Shown here: piece after piece, positions 16,754 to 24,560 of the stretch
Numbering within the stretch: the stretch's first letter is position 1
Layout of the letters: every line of letters starts with the position of its first letter
DNA from: CAYJIX01 sp964370375
GTDB lineage: Bacteria > Desulfobacterota > Desulfovibrionia > Desulfovibrionales > Desulfovibrionaceae
Direction of reading: 5' to 3'
Length of the DNA: 28,489 bases
Assembly (NCBI GenBank): GCA_964370375.1
Contig: CAYJIX010000026.1
Span: 1-28,489 of the forward strand
The notes under the pieces: model-generated
What the model was told of the DNA's origin: nothing
The model's database searches: none
What the model saw: only the letters and a program-made list of their open reading frames with translations
Made by a program: the position numbers and the translations under genes

Positions 16754-18145
16754 ATGAGTAGTCCATTGTTTGGAGCCTTGGTTTCCTTGGCGGTAACGGT
16801 ATTTATTGTGCGCTTGTTGCTCAAGCATTTCCGTTCACAGTTCGTGCTGTTTTTTGGCGGTATTATCTTGCTGCTGACAGCCATCCTTATGGGGCATCCC
16901 GAAGCTATTTTACCAGCAAAACAAACAACAACAGGCTTTTGGGGCTTTGATATTTTTAAAGCCATCAGCAGCATCTTTTCATCACGCCTAGCCGGCCTTG
17001 GTCTTATCATCATGGCAGCGTCTGGCTATGCAAAGTACATGGATATCATCGGTGCCAGCTCGTACATGGCGCGCGTTATGACCAGCCCTTTGCAGCACCT
17101 TAAAGCACCCTATGTGGTGGTGGGCGCAAGCTATGCCATCGGGCAGTTCATCAATATTTTTGTGCCCAGCGCGTCTGGCCTTGCCATGCTGATGATGGTT
17201 ACCGTATTCCCCGTTTTGATGCGCCTTGGCGTTAGCCGCCTTACCGCCGCATCACTTGTGGCAACAACAGGCTGTCTTGACCTTGGACCCGGTTCCGGTA
17301 ACAGCGTGCTTGCCGCACAAAATTCCGGCATGGATATCATCACCTATTTTGCATCCTACCAAGTGCCCACCGCCATTGTGGTTGTGGCTGTTATTGCAGT
17401 GTTGCACTGGGCTGCTCAGCAATATTTTGACAAAAAAGAGCAGTTTGTCTTTAACGAAGCAGAACTTGACGCCGAAGAACAAAAGGCAACAGCTGAAACT
17501 CCTGTGCCCAAATACTACTTCTTCTTACCGTTATTGCCCCTCGTCTTGTTGCTCGTGTTCAGCCGCTTTGCCATTTCCACTATCAAGTTGAACGTGCCCA
17601 CCGTTATGTTCTTCTCACTCTGTGTGGCCATGACTTGTGAATGTATCCGTAACAGAAATCACATCAAAAGCGTGTTTGATAAAGCCATTGGCTTTTTCGA
17701 CGTCATGGGCTCACAGTGCGCACGCGTTATTTCGCTTATCGTTGCAGGTGAAACCTTCGCCCTTGGCCTTAAAGCCACAGGTACCGTGGACCTGCTTATC
17801 CAAAGCGCGCAAGGCATGGGCTTTGGCCCCATCGGTATGATGGTATTTATGACCTTGCTCATCTCGGTCTCTGCCGTCGTTATGGGTTCAGGCAACGCGC
17901 CGTTCTTTGCCTTTGCAGCACTTGCCCCCGGCATTGCAAAAGACATGGGCTTTAACGCCGTGCTTTTGCTCCTGCCCATGCAATTGGCCTCTGGTATCGC
18001 CAGAACCGTATCACCCATCACAGGCGTTATCGTGGCTGTGGCAGGCCTTTCCGGCTGCTCGCCCTTTGATATCGTGCGCCGTACTGCCATACCCATGGCG
18101 GGTGGTTTGATTACGACTATTATTATGGGTATCATTCTCGCATAA
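16754..18145 (+). CDS. dcuC: DcuC-family anaerobic C4-dicarboxylate carrier
   Basis: This is a 463-aa, strongly hydrophobic inner-membrane protein with about 11-13 helices. The family takes up or exchanges fumarate, malate, aspartate or succinate during anaerobic growth. Recognisable family segments are VVVGASYAIGQFINIFVPSA, LGVSRLTAASLVATT, LDLGPGSGN (near residue 176) and VMGSGNAPFFAFA. A charged cytoplasmic loop (FNEAELDAEEQKA) divides two halves. I prefer ATG 16754 because GGAG ends 9 bases before it; GTG 16748 in frame would be only 3 bases from the same site. A short palindrome upstream may be an operator. The gene ends at a duplicated structured repeat. Substrate within the dicarboxylate group is not certain, and DcuC-like proteins for other acids exist. 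Confidence 0.88.
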   Translation: MSSPLFGALVSLAVTVFIVRLLLKHFRSQFVLFFGGIILLLTAILMGHPEAILPAKQTTTGFWGFDIFKAISSIFSSRLAGLGLIIMAASGYAKYMDIIGASSYMARVMTSPLQHLKAPYVVVGASYAIGQFINIFVPSASGLAMLMMVTVFPVLMRLGVSRLTAASLVATTGCLDLGPGSGNSVLAAQNSGMDIITYFASYQVPTAIVVVAVIAVLHWAAQQYFDKKEQFVFNEAELDAEEQKATAETPVPKYYFFLPLLPLVLLLVFSRFAISTIKLNVPTVMFFSLCVAMTCECIRNRNHIKSVFDKAIGFFDVMGSQCARVISLIVAGETFALGLKATGTVDLLIQSAQGMGFGPIGMMVFMTLLISVSAVVMGSGNAPFFAFAALAPGIAKDMGFNAVLLLLPMQLASGIARTVSPITGVIVAVAGLSGCSPFDIVRRTAIPMAGGLITTIIMGIILA

Positions 18146-18147
18146 CT

Positions 18148-18404
18148 CTCTTGGCTGAAAAAGGGTGATCTGCGGCGTCAGTTGGCGTATTTTTGTCGGG
18201 TCATGGGGGAAAGAACCCCACTCCCCTCCAAAAATCCACCACTTCCTTGCATCTCACCCTTTTTGAGCCAAGAGCAATTTTATACTGAAAAAGGGCGATC
18301 TGCGGCGTCAGTTGGCGTATTTTTGTCGGGTCATGGGGGAAAGAACCCCACTCCCCTCCAAAAATCCACCACTTCCTTGCATCTCACCCTTTTTGAGCCA
18401 AGAG
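18148..18404 (+). repeat. Inverted-repeat element, copies 2 and 3, tandemly duplicated after dcuC
   Basis: The first unit (18148-18274) starts three bases after the dcuC stop. Its arms (CTCTTGGCTGAAAAAGGG... and ...CCCTTTTTGAGCCAAGAG) pair over about 21 bases with one mismatch. The second unit (18285-18404) repeats it at a 130-base period, and I see one substitution (GGGTGATC to GGGCGATC). Unit 2 lacks the left outer CTCTTGG arm, replaced by CAATTTTATA. Near-identity points to a recent tandem duplication. An 88-codon ORF through it has no gene-like features. Confidence 0.85.
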
Positions 18405-18433
18405 AAGCTCTTGCTCACCAAGACTATATTGAC

Positions 18434-18473
18434 ACAAATGCCTCCTAAGCAGTAACGTTTAGGAGGCATTTGT
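18434..18473 (+). terminator. Terminator-like hairpin between dcuC and the amidohydrolases
   Basis: ACAAATGCCTCCTAA pairs perfectly over 15 bp with TTAGGAGGCATTTGT around a 10-base loop. The following TGTATTTG is only moderately T-rich, so termination is probable rather than certain. It suggests that the amidohydrolase genes have their own promoter in 18474-18548. Confidence 0.6.
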
Positions 18474-18548
18474 TGTATTTGTAACAGGATCTAACATTCA
18501 TTAAAAACTATTAAAGCTTTAATTACTTTTAAAAAAAAGGAACATATC

Positions 18549-19880
18549 ATGGACTATACACTCTTGCTCAAAAACGGACATCTGGTGGATCCTCAAAATG
18601 GCCTTGACGGTATGTATGACCTTGCCATAGCAAACGGAAAAATTGCCGAGGTGGCTCCACACATAGCCCCCTACACAGCCCAAAACGTCATTGACGTGCA
18701 AGGGCTTTTGGTAACGCCGGGGCTCATCGATACCCACGTACACCTCGTGCGCCCCGAAAAAAACCTGTGTGCCTATGCCATGCTCCTTAAAGTGGGCGTG
18801 ACCACAGCCCTTGATATGAGCGGCCCTGCAGAACAATATGCGTTAGAACAGCATAAAGCAGGGCGCGGCCTCACAAGCGCGTGTTTGCACGCCTTGCGCG
18901 AAGGCGTAGATACCCCCACAAACAACCCAAACCGCGCAGAAGTGGCAAAGGCCATTGATAACGCCCTAGCCCAAGGTGCCTTTGGCATTAAAATCATGGG
19001 CGGACACTATCCCTTTACCCCTGAAGCCACCAAGCTTATCATGGAAGAATGTCATAAACGCGACGTGTATGTGGCTATCCATGCAGGCACAACAGCCACA
19101 GGCAGCAATATTTTAGGCCTTGAAGAAGCCGTTGCCCTGGCAGACGGTGGCCCCTTGCACCTTGCTCACGTCAATTCCTATTGCCGTGGTCAAGTGGAAA
19201 CACCGCTCACCGAAACCCAGCGCGCCCTTGATTGCCTTGTGGCCAACCCAAATATTTTTAGCGAATCCTATTTGTCCGTACTCAACGGCACTTCTGCCTC
19301 TTATGACGACGAAGGCATGGCGCGTAGCCGCGTGACCCGTACCTGTTTGCAGCGCAAAGGCTATTCTCCCGATAAAAAAGGCATTGAACAGGCCATTATT
19401 GATGGCTGGTGCCAAATTTATGCGCAAGTTGGCGACAGCACCCAGCACCTTGACCCCAAAGCAGGCCTTGAATACTGGAAACGTCTGCCAAAAGCCAATT
19501 GCTCCTTTGCCGTAAATGAACCTTCGGCCATGGTGGCCTGCTTGATTGCTCGCAAAGCTGACAACTCTTTTGTTGTGAACGCGGTCAGCACCGACGGCGG
19601 CGTTATTCCGCGCAATGTGATCATGCAAAACGGTCTTGCCCTTGTGCGTGCAGGCTATATCACCCTGCCTGACCTTGTGGCAAAGGCCACGTGCCATGCC
19701 GCTGCCATGCTCAAACTTTCCCAAAAAGGCCATTTGAGCGTTGGCGCAGACGCCGATGTCAGCGTATTTGACCAAAACGGCCAAGCCATACACTGCATCA
19801 CAAACGGCGTGGTGCGCGTTGCAGGTTCTGTGTGCGTGGCCACAGGGCCGGGCGTGAGTATCCGTCATCAAGCAGTATAG
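18549..19880 (+). CDS. Amidohydrolase-superfamily enzyme (hydantoinase/dihydroorotase-like), paralog A
   Basis: This 443-aa predicted cytoplasmic metal-dependent hydrolase probably acts on a cyclic or linear amide. Visible ligands of the superfamily are His63 and His65 in DTHVH, Lys148 in FGIKI (candidate carbamylated bridging lysine), His178 in IHAG, His207 in LAHVNS and Asp349 in STDGG. The N-terminal beta-sandwich part (ILVDPQNG-like start, GKIAEV, VTPGLID) and the C-terminal LSVGADADVSVFD are typical of hydantoinase and dihydroorotase relatives. AAGGAAC lies about 7 bases before the ATG. Paralog B follows 32 bases after its stop. I cannot separate hydantoinase, dihydroorotase-like and deacetylase roles from sequence. 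Residues about 235-290 are where the two copies differ most. Confidence 0.85.
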   Translation: MDYTLLLKNGHLVDPQNGLDGMYDLAIANGKIAEVAPHIAPYTAQNVIDVQGLLVTPGLIDTHVHLVRPEKNLCAYAMLLKVGVTTALDMSGPAEQYALEQHKAGRGLTSACLHALREGVDTPTNNPNRAEVAKAIDNALAQGAFGIKIMGGHYPFTPEATKLIMEECHKRDVYVAIHAGTTATGSNILGLEEAVALADGGPLHLAHVNSYCRGQVETPLTETQRALDCLVANPNIFSESYLSVLNGTSASYDDEGMARSRVTRTCLQRKGYSPDKKGIEQAIIDGWCQIYAQVGDSTQHLDPKAGLEYWKRLPKANCSFAVNEPSAMVACLIARKADNSFVVNAVSTDGGVIPRNVIMQNGLALVRAGYITLPDLVAKATCHAAAMLKLSQKGHLSVGADADVSVFDQNGQAIHCITNGVVRVAGSVCVATGPGVSIRHQAV

Positions 19881-19912
19881 CACAGCCTTAAAAATGTACG
19901 TAAGGAACGCAT

Positions 19913-21244
19913 ATGGAGTATTCAATTTTGCTCAAAAACGGCCATCTGGTGGATCCCCAAAATGGCCTTGACGGTGTGTATGACCTTGCCATAGCAAACG
20001 GAAAAATTGCCGAAGTGGCCCCAAGTATCGCGCCCTATACGGCTAAAAACGTCATTGACGTGCAAGGGCTTTTGGTAACGCCGGGGCTCATCGACACCCA
20101 CGTACATCTGGTACGGCCCGAAAAAACCTTGTGCGCCTATGCCATGTTGCTCAAAGTGGGCGTGACCACAGCCCTTGATATGAGCGGGCCGGCAGAACAA
20201 TATGTGTCAGAACAGCATAAAGCAGGGCGCGGCCTCACAAGCGCGTGTTTGCACGCCTTGCGCGAAGGCGTAGATACCCCCACAAACAACCCAAACCGCA
20301 ACGAGGTGGAAAAGGCCATTGATAGCGCCCTTTCCCAAGGTGCCTTTGGCATTAAAATTTTGGGCGGACACTATCCCTTTACCCCTGAAGCCACCAAAAT
20401 CATTATAGAAGAATGTCATAAACGCGGCGTATATGTGGCCATTCATGCAGGCACAACAGCCACAGGCAGCAATATCTTAGGCCTTGAAGAAGCCGTTGCC
20501 CTGGCAGAAGGTGGCCCCTTACACCTTGCCCACATCAATTCCTATTGCCGCGGTCAAGTGGAAACACCGCTCACCGAAACTCAGCGCGCTCTTGATTGCC
20601 TTGTGGCCAACCCAAACGTGGTTAGCGAATCCTATTTGTCCATGTTCAACGGTGTGCCCCTTGCATGCAATGACAAGGGCGTACCGCGTAGCCGTGCCAC
20701 ACGGCTTTGGCTTGAGCGTAAAAACTATAGCGCAGATGTGCAGGGCATGGAACAAGCCATTATTGACGGCTGGTGCCAGGTGTATGCGCAGGTGGGCGAT
20801 TGCACTCGGCATCTTGACCCCCAAGCAGGCCTTGAATACTGGAAGCGCGTCCCCAATGCCAATGGCTCCTTTTACATAAACGAGCCTTCGTCCATGGTGG
20901 CCTGTTTGACTGCCCGTAAACCCGATAACTCTTTTGTTGTGAACGCGGTCAGCACCGACGGCGGCGCCATTCCGCGCAACGTGATCATGCAAAACGGCCT
21001 TGCCCTTGTGCGTGCAGGCTACATCACCCTGCCTGACCTTGTGGCAAAGGCCACGTGCCATGCCGCTGCCATGCTCAAACTTTCCCAAAAAGGCCATTTG
21101 AGCGTTGGCGCAGACGCCGATGTCAGCGTATTTGACCAAAACGGCCAAGCCATACACTGCATCACAAACGGCGTGGTGCGCGTTGCAGGTTCTGTGTGCG
21201 TGGCCACAGGGCCGGGCGTGAGTATCCGCCATAAAGAGGTATAA
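19913..21244 (+). CDS. Amidohydrolase-superfamily enzyme, paralog B (tandem duplicate)
   Basis: It has the same length (443 aa) and about 87% identity to paralog A: I count 56 differences. All metal ligands are retained (His63, His65, Lys148, His178, His207, Asp349). AAGGA lies 6 bases before ATG 19913 and the intergenic gap is 32 bases, so the two are very likely co-transcribed. Differences are not even: 22 fall in residues 231-280, while the last 100 residues show only three. DNA is identical over 206 bases (19659-19864 against 21023-21228). The pattern suggests a divergent substrate-binding segment on a shared catalytic core, with gene conversion at the 3' end. The two products could form a mixed oligomer or serve related substrates; neither is shown. 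Confidence 0.85.
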   Translation: MEYSILLKNGHLVDPQNGLDGVYDLAIANGKIAEVAPSIAPYTAKNVIDVQGLLVTPGLIDTHVHLVRPEKTLCAYAMLLKVGVTTALDMSGPAEQYVSEQHKAGRGLTSACLHALREGVDTPTNNPNRNEVEKAIDSALSQGAFGIKILGGHYPFTPEATKIIIEECHKRGVYVAIHAGTTATGSNILGLEEAVALAEGGPLHLAHINSYCRGQVETPLTETQRALDCLVANPNVVSESYLSMFNGVPLACNDKGVPRSRATRLWLERKNYSADVQGMEQAIIDGWCQVYAQVGDCTRHLDPQAGLEYWKRVPNANGSFYINEPSSMVACLTARKPDNSFVVNAVSTDGGAIPRNVIMQNGLALVRAGYITLPDLVAKATCHAAAMLKLSQKGHLSVGADADVSVFDQNGQAIHCITNGVVRVAGSVCVATGPGVSIRHKEV

Positions 21245-21310
21245 AATTGTGTGGTTTGCAGATGCTTAAAAGGCTCTGCGTCATCTTTAACCTAGCCTTG
21301 GAGGGCAATC

Positions 21311-21931
21311 ATGACGCAACGCTCTTCACCTGATCAGCAACCCTTGCTAGTGGCGATTTTGCTTTTTAATGAAATAGAAGTCCTTGATTTTGCAGGGCCT
21401 TTTGAAGTCTTTTCCTTGGCGGTGCATGCCAATACAGACAACAAAGTCTGTAAGGTCATCACGTTAAGCGAAACAGGCTCTATGATTTCAGCACGAAACG
21501 GCCTTAAAGTGCAGCCGGATTATAGCATAGAAAACATGCCAAAAGTTGATATCCTTATTGTTCCCGGAGGATACGGCGCACGAGAAATAGAAGTCCACAA
21601 CGCGCGGCTTATCAACTGGATAAAGGAAACATCCAAAAAAGTAAGCATCACAGCATCCGTATGCACCGGCGCATTTTTGCTGGCAAAAGCAGGACTTTTA
21701 GAGGGTAAACGCATAACAACCCATTGGGCATCGCTTGACCGCCTTGAACAAGAATTCCCCTCATCCTCTGTCATCCGTGGTGTAAAATTTGTGGATGAAG
21801 GCAGTATCATCACCTCCGGTGGCATTTCAGCAGGCATTACCATGTCGTTGCATTTGATAGGAAAGCTTGCAGGAGAGGGTGTTGCGACAGCTACTGCCAA
21901 GCGCATGGAATACGACCTCATAGGCGGCTGA
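21311..21931 (+). CDS. DJ-1/PfpI-family protein (isonitrile-hydratase / AraC-ligand-domain type)
   Basis: This 206-aa single-domain cytoplasmic protein of the class I amidotransferase-like fold carries the nucleophile elbow ITASVCTGAFLLAKAG with Cys118 as predicted nucleophile, followed by GLLEGKRITTHW (His138). VLDFAGPFEVF (24-34) and VDILIVPGGYG (79-89) are typical of the branch that includes isonitrile hydratase and the N-terminal domain of some AraC regulators; here no DNA-binding domain follows. GGAGGG just upstream supports ATG 21311. It lies 66 bases after paralog B and probably shares its transcript. Its role could be a small hydratase or a detoxifying enzyme. Its stop codon TGA lies inside the left arm of an inverted-repeat element. 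Confidence 0.85.
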   Translation: MTQRSSPDQQPLLVAILLFNEIEVLDFAGPFEVFSLAVHANTDNKVCKVITLSETGSMISARNGLKVQPDYSIENMPKVDILIVPGGYGAREIEVHNARLINWIKETSKKVSITASVCTGAFLLAKAGLLEGKRITTHWASLDRLEQEFPSSSVIRGVKFVDEGSIITSGGISAGITMSLHLIGKLAGEGVATATAKRMEYDLIGG

Positions 21932-22047
21932 AAAAGGGTGATATGCGGCGTCGGGCTCCTTTTTTGCTCCGGTCATTTATGTTTATAAACTCCGCTCCGC
22001 AAAAAAGTATCGCCCTCCTTGCCTCTCACCCTTTTTCAGCCGCCTAT
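21920..22047 (+). repeat. Inverted-repeat element, copy 4, overlapping the DJ-1-family stop codon
   Basis: Arms at 21920-21941 and 22026-22047 are perfect 22-base complements (core GGCGGCTGAAAAAGGGTGA). The first 12 bases of the left arm are the last three sense codons (Ile-Gly-Gly) plus the TGA of the upstream gene. The core ATATGCGGCGTC and the right-end CTCCTTGCCTCTCACCC match the other copies. The middle has a further TTTTTTGC / GCAAAAAA pair. Confidence 0.85.
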
Positions 22048-22079
22048 GCAAGATCTAGGCTGTTTGGGGAAAAGGCAAA

Positions 22080-22116
22080 ACAAAACGGCATGGACGCTTA
22101 ATCCATGCCGTTTTGT
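22080..22116. terminator. Bidirectional terminator between the DJ-1-family gene and ackA
   Basis: ACAAAACGGCATGGA (22080-22094) pairs perfectly with 22102-22116 around a 7-base loop. The stem ends in TTTTGT on the plus strand and TTTTGTTTTG on the minus strand. It suits the convergent genes on both sides, although the ackA stop is about 300 bases away. Confidence 0.75.
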
Positions 22117-22122
22117 AAAACG

Positions 22123-22154
<32 letters not shown>

Positions 22155-22189
22155 TCTTCTAGCCCATTTGGCTCGATTGTTCTAGCAGC

Positions 22190-22414
22190 TGTTAGTTGGT
22201 GTCTACACGAGATGGATTTTTGCGTTATATCAAGAAAGATGAATGCGCTTTGAAGGAGACCGACCCGACGGGCGGCGAAGCCGTTCCCGTTAGGTGAGTC
22301 ATCGAACCTTACGGGAATCGAGAGCAGAGATGTATTAGACATACGTGACTGAGAAAGCGCATGCAATCTGACGCAGAGATAACCAAAAAGACCCTTGTGT
22401 AGGCGCCAACTAAG
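22190..22414. repeat. 225-base imperfect palindromic element at the ackA 3' end
   Basis: Terminal arms TTAGTTGGTGTCTACAC (22192-22208) and 22397-22413 match at 15 of 17 positions, and both mismatches are G-T pairs that an RNA copy could still pair. Pairing continues inward in patches (TTTTTG, GTTAT, ATGCGCTTT). An inner hairpin (22284-22295 with 22306-22317) has 11 of 12 pairs. The ackA stop codon TAG lies in the right arm. On the minus strand the words TCTGCGT, CAGATTGC and TTTCTC resemble the element at 16488. It could be a transcribed structure or a decayed mobile repeat; no ORF inside is convincing. Confidence 0.65.
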
Positions 22415-23621
22415 CTTTTTTTACAATCTGCATGGTGCTAGTGGCGATTTCCAATTCCTCATTGGTAGGAATGATCAACACAGGCAATTTGCTGCCGGGT
22501 TTGCTCAATGACCGTGGTTTGGATGAGCGGATATCGTTTTCCACAAGGTCAATGTCAATGCCGAAAAAGCCCATGTCTTTGCAAACACCTGCGCGAACAA
22601 ATTCATCGTTTTCGCCAATGCCGGCAGTAAAGACCAAGGCATCCACATGCCCAAGGGCTGCAAAGTACGAACCCACGCATTTTTTGATACGATAGTTGAA
22701 CATATCAAGGGCCAATTTGGCCTTGGTGTCGCCTGCTGCAATGGCATCGTGCACATCGCGCATGTCGTTCATGCCGCAAATGCCTTTAAAGCCGGATTTT
22801 TTATTGAGCATGGTGTCAACTTCAGCGGCAGATATTTGCATTTTATCCATAAGTAACGGCACAATAGCCGGATCAATGCCGCCGCTCCTTGTGCCCATCA
22901 TCAGGCCGTCAAGGGGCGTTGTGCCCATGCTGGTATCAACGCTTTGCCCACCGCGAACAGCTGTTACAGAACAGCCGTTGCCAAGGTGACATGTGATAAG
23001 GTTGATAGATTCCACAGGTTTTCCAAGAAATTCTGCGGCTTTTCGTGTGACATAGCGATGTGATGTCCCATGAAAGCCATAACGACGGATGGCGTATTGT
23101 TCATACACATCATAGGGAATGGGGTAAAGGTAGGCAAAATCTGGCATGGATTGGTGAAATTCTGTATCAAACACGCCAACATTGGGCACGCCAGGGAAAA
23201 GTTCTTCCGCCACTTCAATGCCTGCAAGGTTAGCAGGGTTGTGCAAGGGGGATAGCGGTGCGTATTCAAGGATCGTTTTTTTAACATCTTCATCAATAAG
23301 CACAGCTTGTTTGATGCGCTCGCCACCCATAACCACACGGTGCCCTACGGCGTGGACTTCCGCTGTGGAAGCAATCACACCTGTATCTGCTGCCACAAGG
23401 GCATCAACAACACATTTCATGCCTTCTACGTGGTTGGGAAAGGGGCGTTCTGTAATGATTTTTTGTTCTTTGTCGGTGCCCGGGGCAAGTTTGTGCACCA
23501 TGCGGCCCATGGATTCGCCAATACGTTCCACAAGTCCTGAACACAAAACGTGTTCTTTTGTCATTTCAATAAGTTGATATTTAAAAGAAGAGCTACCGGC
23601 ATTGATGACCAAAATATTCAT
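22410..23621 (-). CDS. ackA: Acetate kinase
   Basis: This 403-aa cytoplasmic enzyme interconverts acetyl phosphate plus ADP with acetate plus ATP. Family motifs are complete: NAGSSS (7-12), Arg95 in HRVVMGG, catalytic Asp152 in FDTEFHQ, His184 in GFHGTSH, HLGNG (212-216), Arg245 in GTRSGG and FTAGIGEN near 331-338; the NEEL segment follows at 387-390. AGGTGG lies about 5 bases upstream of the ATG. A candidate sigma-70 promoter is at 23709-23737, so it can be transcribed on its own. Phosphotransacetylase, its usual partner gene, is not adjacent. The stop codon sits in the arm of a palindromic element. Confidence 0.97.
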   Translation of the reverse strand: MNILVINAGSSSFKYQLIEMTKEHVLCSGLVERIGESMGRMVHKLAPGTDKEQKIITERPFPNHVEGMKCVVDALVAADTGVIASTAEVHAVGHRVVMGGERIKQAVLIDEDVKKTILEYAPLSPLHNPANLAGIEVAEELFPGVPNVGVFDTEFHQSMPDFAYLYPIPYDVYEQYAIRRYGFHGTSHRYVTRKAAEFLGKPVESINLITCHLGNGCSVTAVRGGQSVDTSMGTTPLDGLMMGTRSGGIDPAIVPLLMDKMQISAAEVDTMLNKKSGFKGICGMNDMRDVHDAIAAGDTKAKLALDMFNYRIKKCVGSYFAALGHVDALVFTAGIGENDEFVRAGVCKDMGFFGIDIDLVENDIRSSKPRSLSKPGSKLPVLIIPTNEELEIATSTMQIVKKA

Positions 23622-23708
23622 ACAACCACCTTTATAGGGTAAAAGAAAAATAAGAGCCTAAAGGCCGCCTAGTCTTGTAACACCGTTGATATCCATGAAC
23701 CTTTTTTT

Positions 23709-23737
23709 ACTATACGCGCTCAAACCGTGCAGAGCAA
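23709..23737 (-). promoter_or_regulatory. Candidate sigma-70 promoter of ackA
   Basis: On the minus strand, TTGCTC (23732-23737) and TATAGT (23709-23714) are separated by 17 bases, about 90 bases before the ackA start. It also lies just past the stop of the upstream TSUP gene, so ackA may be independent of it. Confidence 0.5.
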
Positions 23738-23759
23738 GGCTTTTTCTACGCGCGTTTGT

Positions 23760-24560
23760 TTACCATATAGTCCACAGCATGTGCAACGCCATGGTATAGG
23801 TGAACAATCCTAAAAATTGTTTCAGCCTATCTGTTGGCAAAACACTGGCAATACGCGCGCCCAAAGGCGCTACAAGCATGCTAGGAATAACCAAAGATAC
23901 CAAGGCAGGAAGATACACATAACCTATGGCCCATGGGGGCAAAGCTTCGCTATGTGCCACTTCGCTGACAATATAGCCAAAGCTTCCGGCAAGGGCAATG
24001 GAAAAGCCTATGGCTGCCGCAGTGCCAATGGCTTGGCGAATGGGCACGTTACAAAAAGTCATAAAAGGCACAGTCATGGTGGCACCGCCAATGCCCACAA
24101 GGCTTGATATAACACCTACAAAACTGCCTATCAAAGATACCCATAAGGGTTTTGGCAAATGGCGTGAAGGTTTTGGCTTGTATTTGTACAGCATCTGCGT
24201 GCCCACAATGATCAAAAACACGACAAAAAATATTTTTAGCTCTTTGGTGGGTATGTAGCTTGCAATCATGGCGCCGCCAAAGGTGCCAATGATTATGCCG
24301 GGCGATATGGTTTTCCAGATGCTCCAGTCCACATGGCCGTGCATGTAATGGGCACGGACGCTTGATATGGAGGTGAACAATATACTGGCCATTGACGTGC
24401 CAAGGGCCATATGCTGGATGATATCTTCTGAAAATCCTTGCCAAGCAAACATCACGTTGAGCAACGGTACAATGATAACCCCACCGCCAAGGCCAAGCAT
24501 GCCGGCTAAAAGCCCCACAAAAACACCGCAGATACAGTAAGATATTAGAATGGTTAACAT
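23760..24560 (-). CDS. TauE/SafE (TSUP) family membrane permease 1
   Basis: This 266-aa inner-membrane protein has about 8 predicted helices in two similar halves, the family's usual size. The family moves sulfite, sulfonates, thiosulfate or related small anions. The half-signatures are GLGGGVIIVP (23-32) and GIGGATMTVPF (156-166); ALGTSMA (52-58) and AIGTAAAIG in the second half are also typical. AAGGA is 6 bases before the ATG. It is divergent from the PadR-like gene across 425 bases and lies 138 bases upstream of ackA on the same strand. Direction of transport and substrate cannot be inferred from sequence. Confidence 0.9.
   Translation of the reverse strand: MLTILISYCICGVFVGLLAGMLGLGGGVIIVPLLNVMFAWQGFSEDIIQHMALGTSMASILFTSISSVRAHYMHGHVDWSIWKTISPGIIIGTFGGAMIASYIPTKELKIFFVVFLIIVGTQMLYKYKPKPSRHLPKPLWVSLIGSFVGVISSLVGIGGATMTVPFMTFCNVPIRQAIGTAAAIGFSIALAGSFGYIVSEVAHSEALPPWAIGYVYLPALVSLVIPSMLVAPLGARIASVLPTDRLKQFLGLFTYTMALHMLWTIW

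Noticed and set aside
18182..18448. 88-codon ORF after dcuC
   Set aside because: It consists of the duplicated non-coding element and stops in the following terminator; no ribosome binding site.
22190..22414. Integron attC-type recombination site
   Set aside because: The outer arms have GTT on the 5' side and AAC on the 3' side, opposite to the attC consensus, and there is no integrase or cassette structure.
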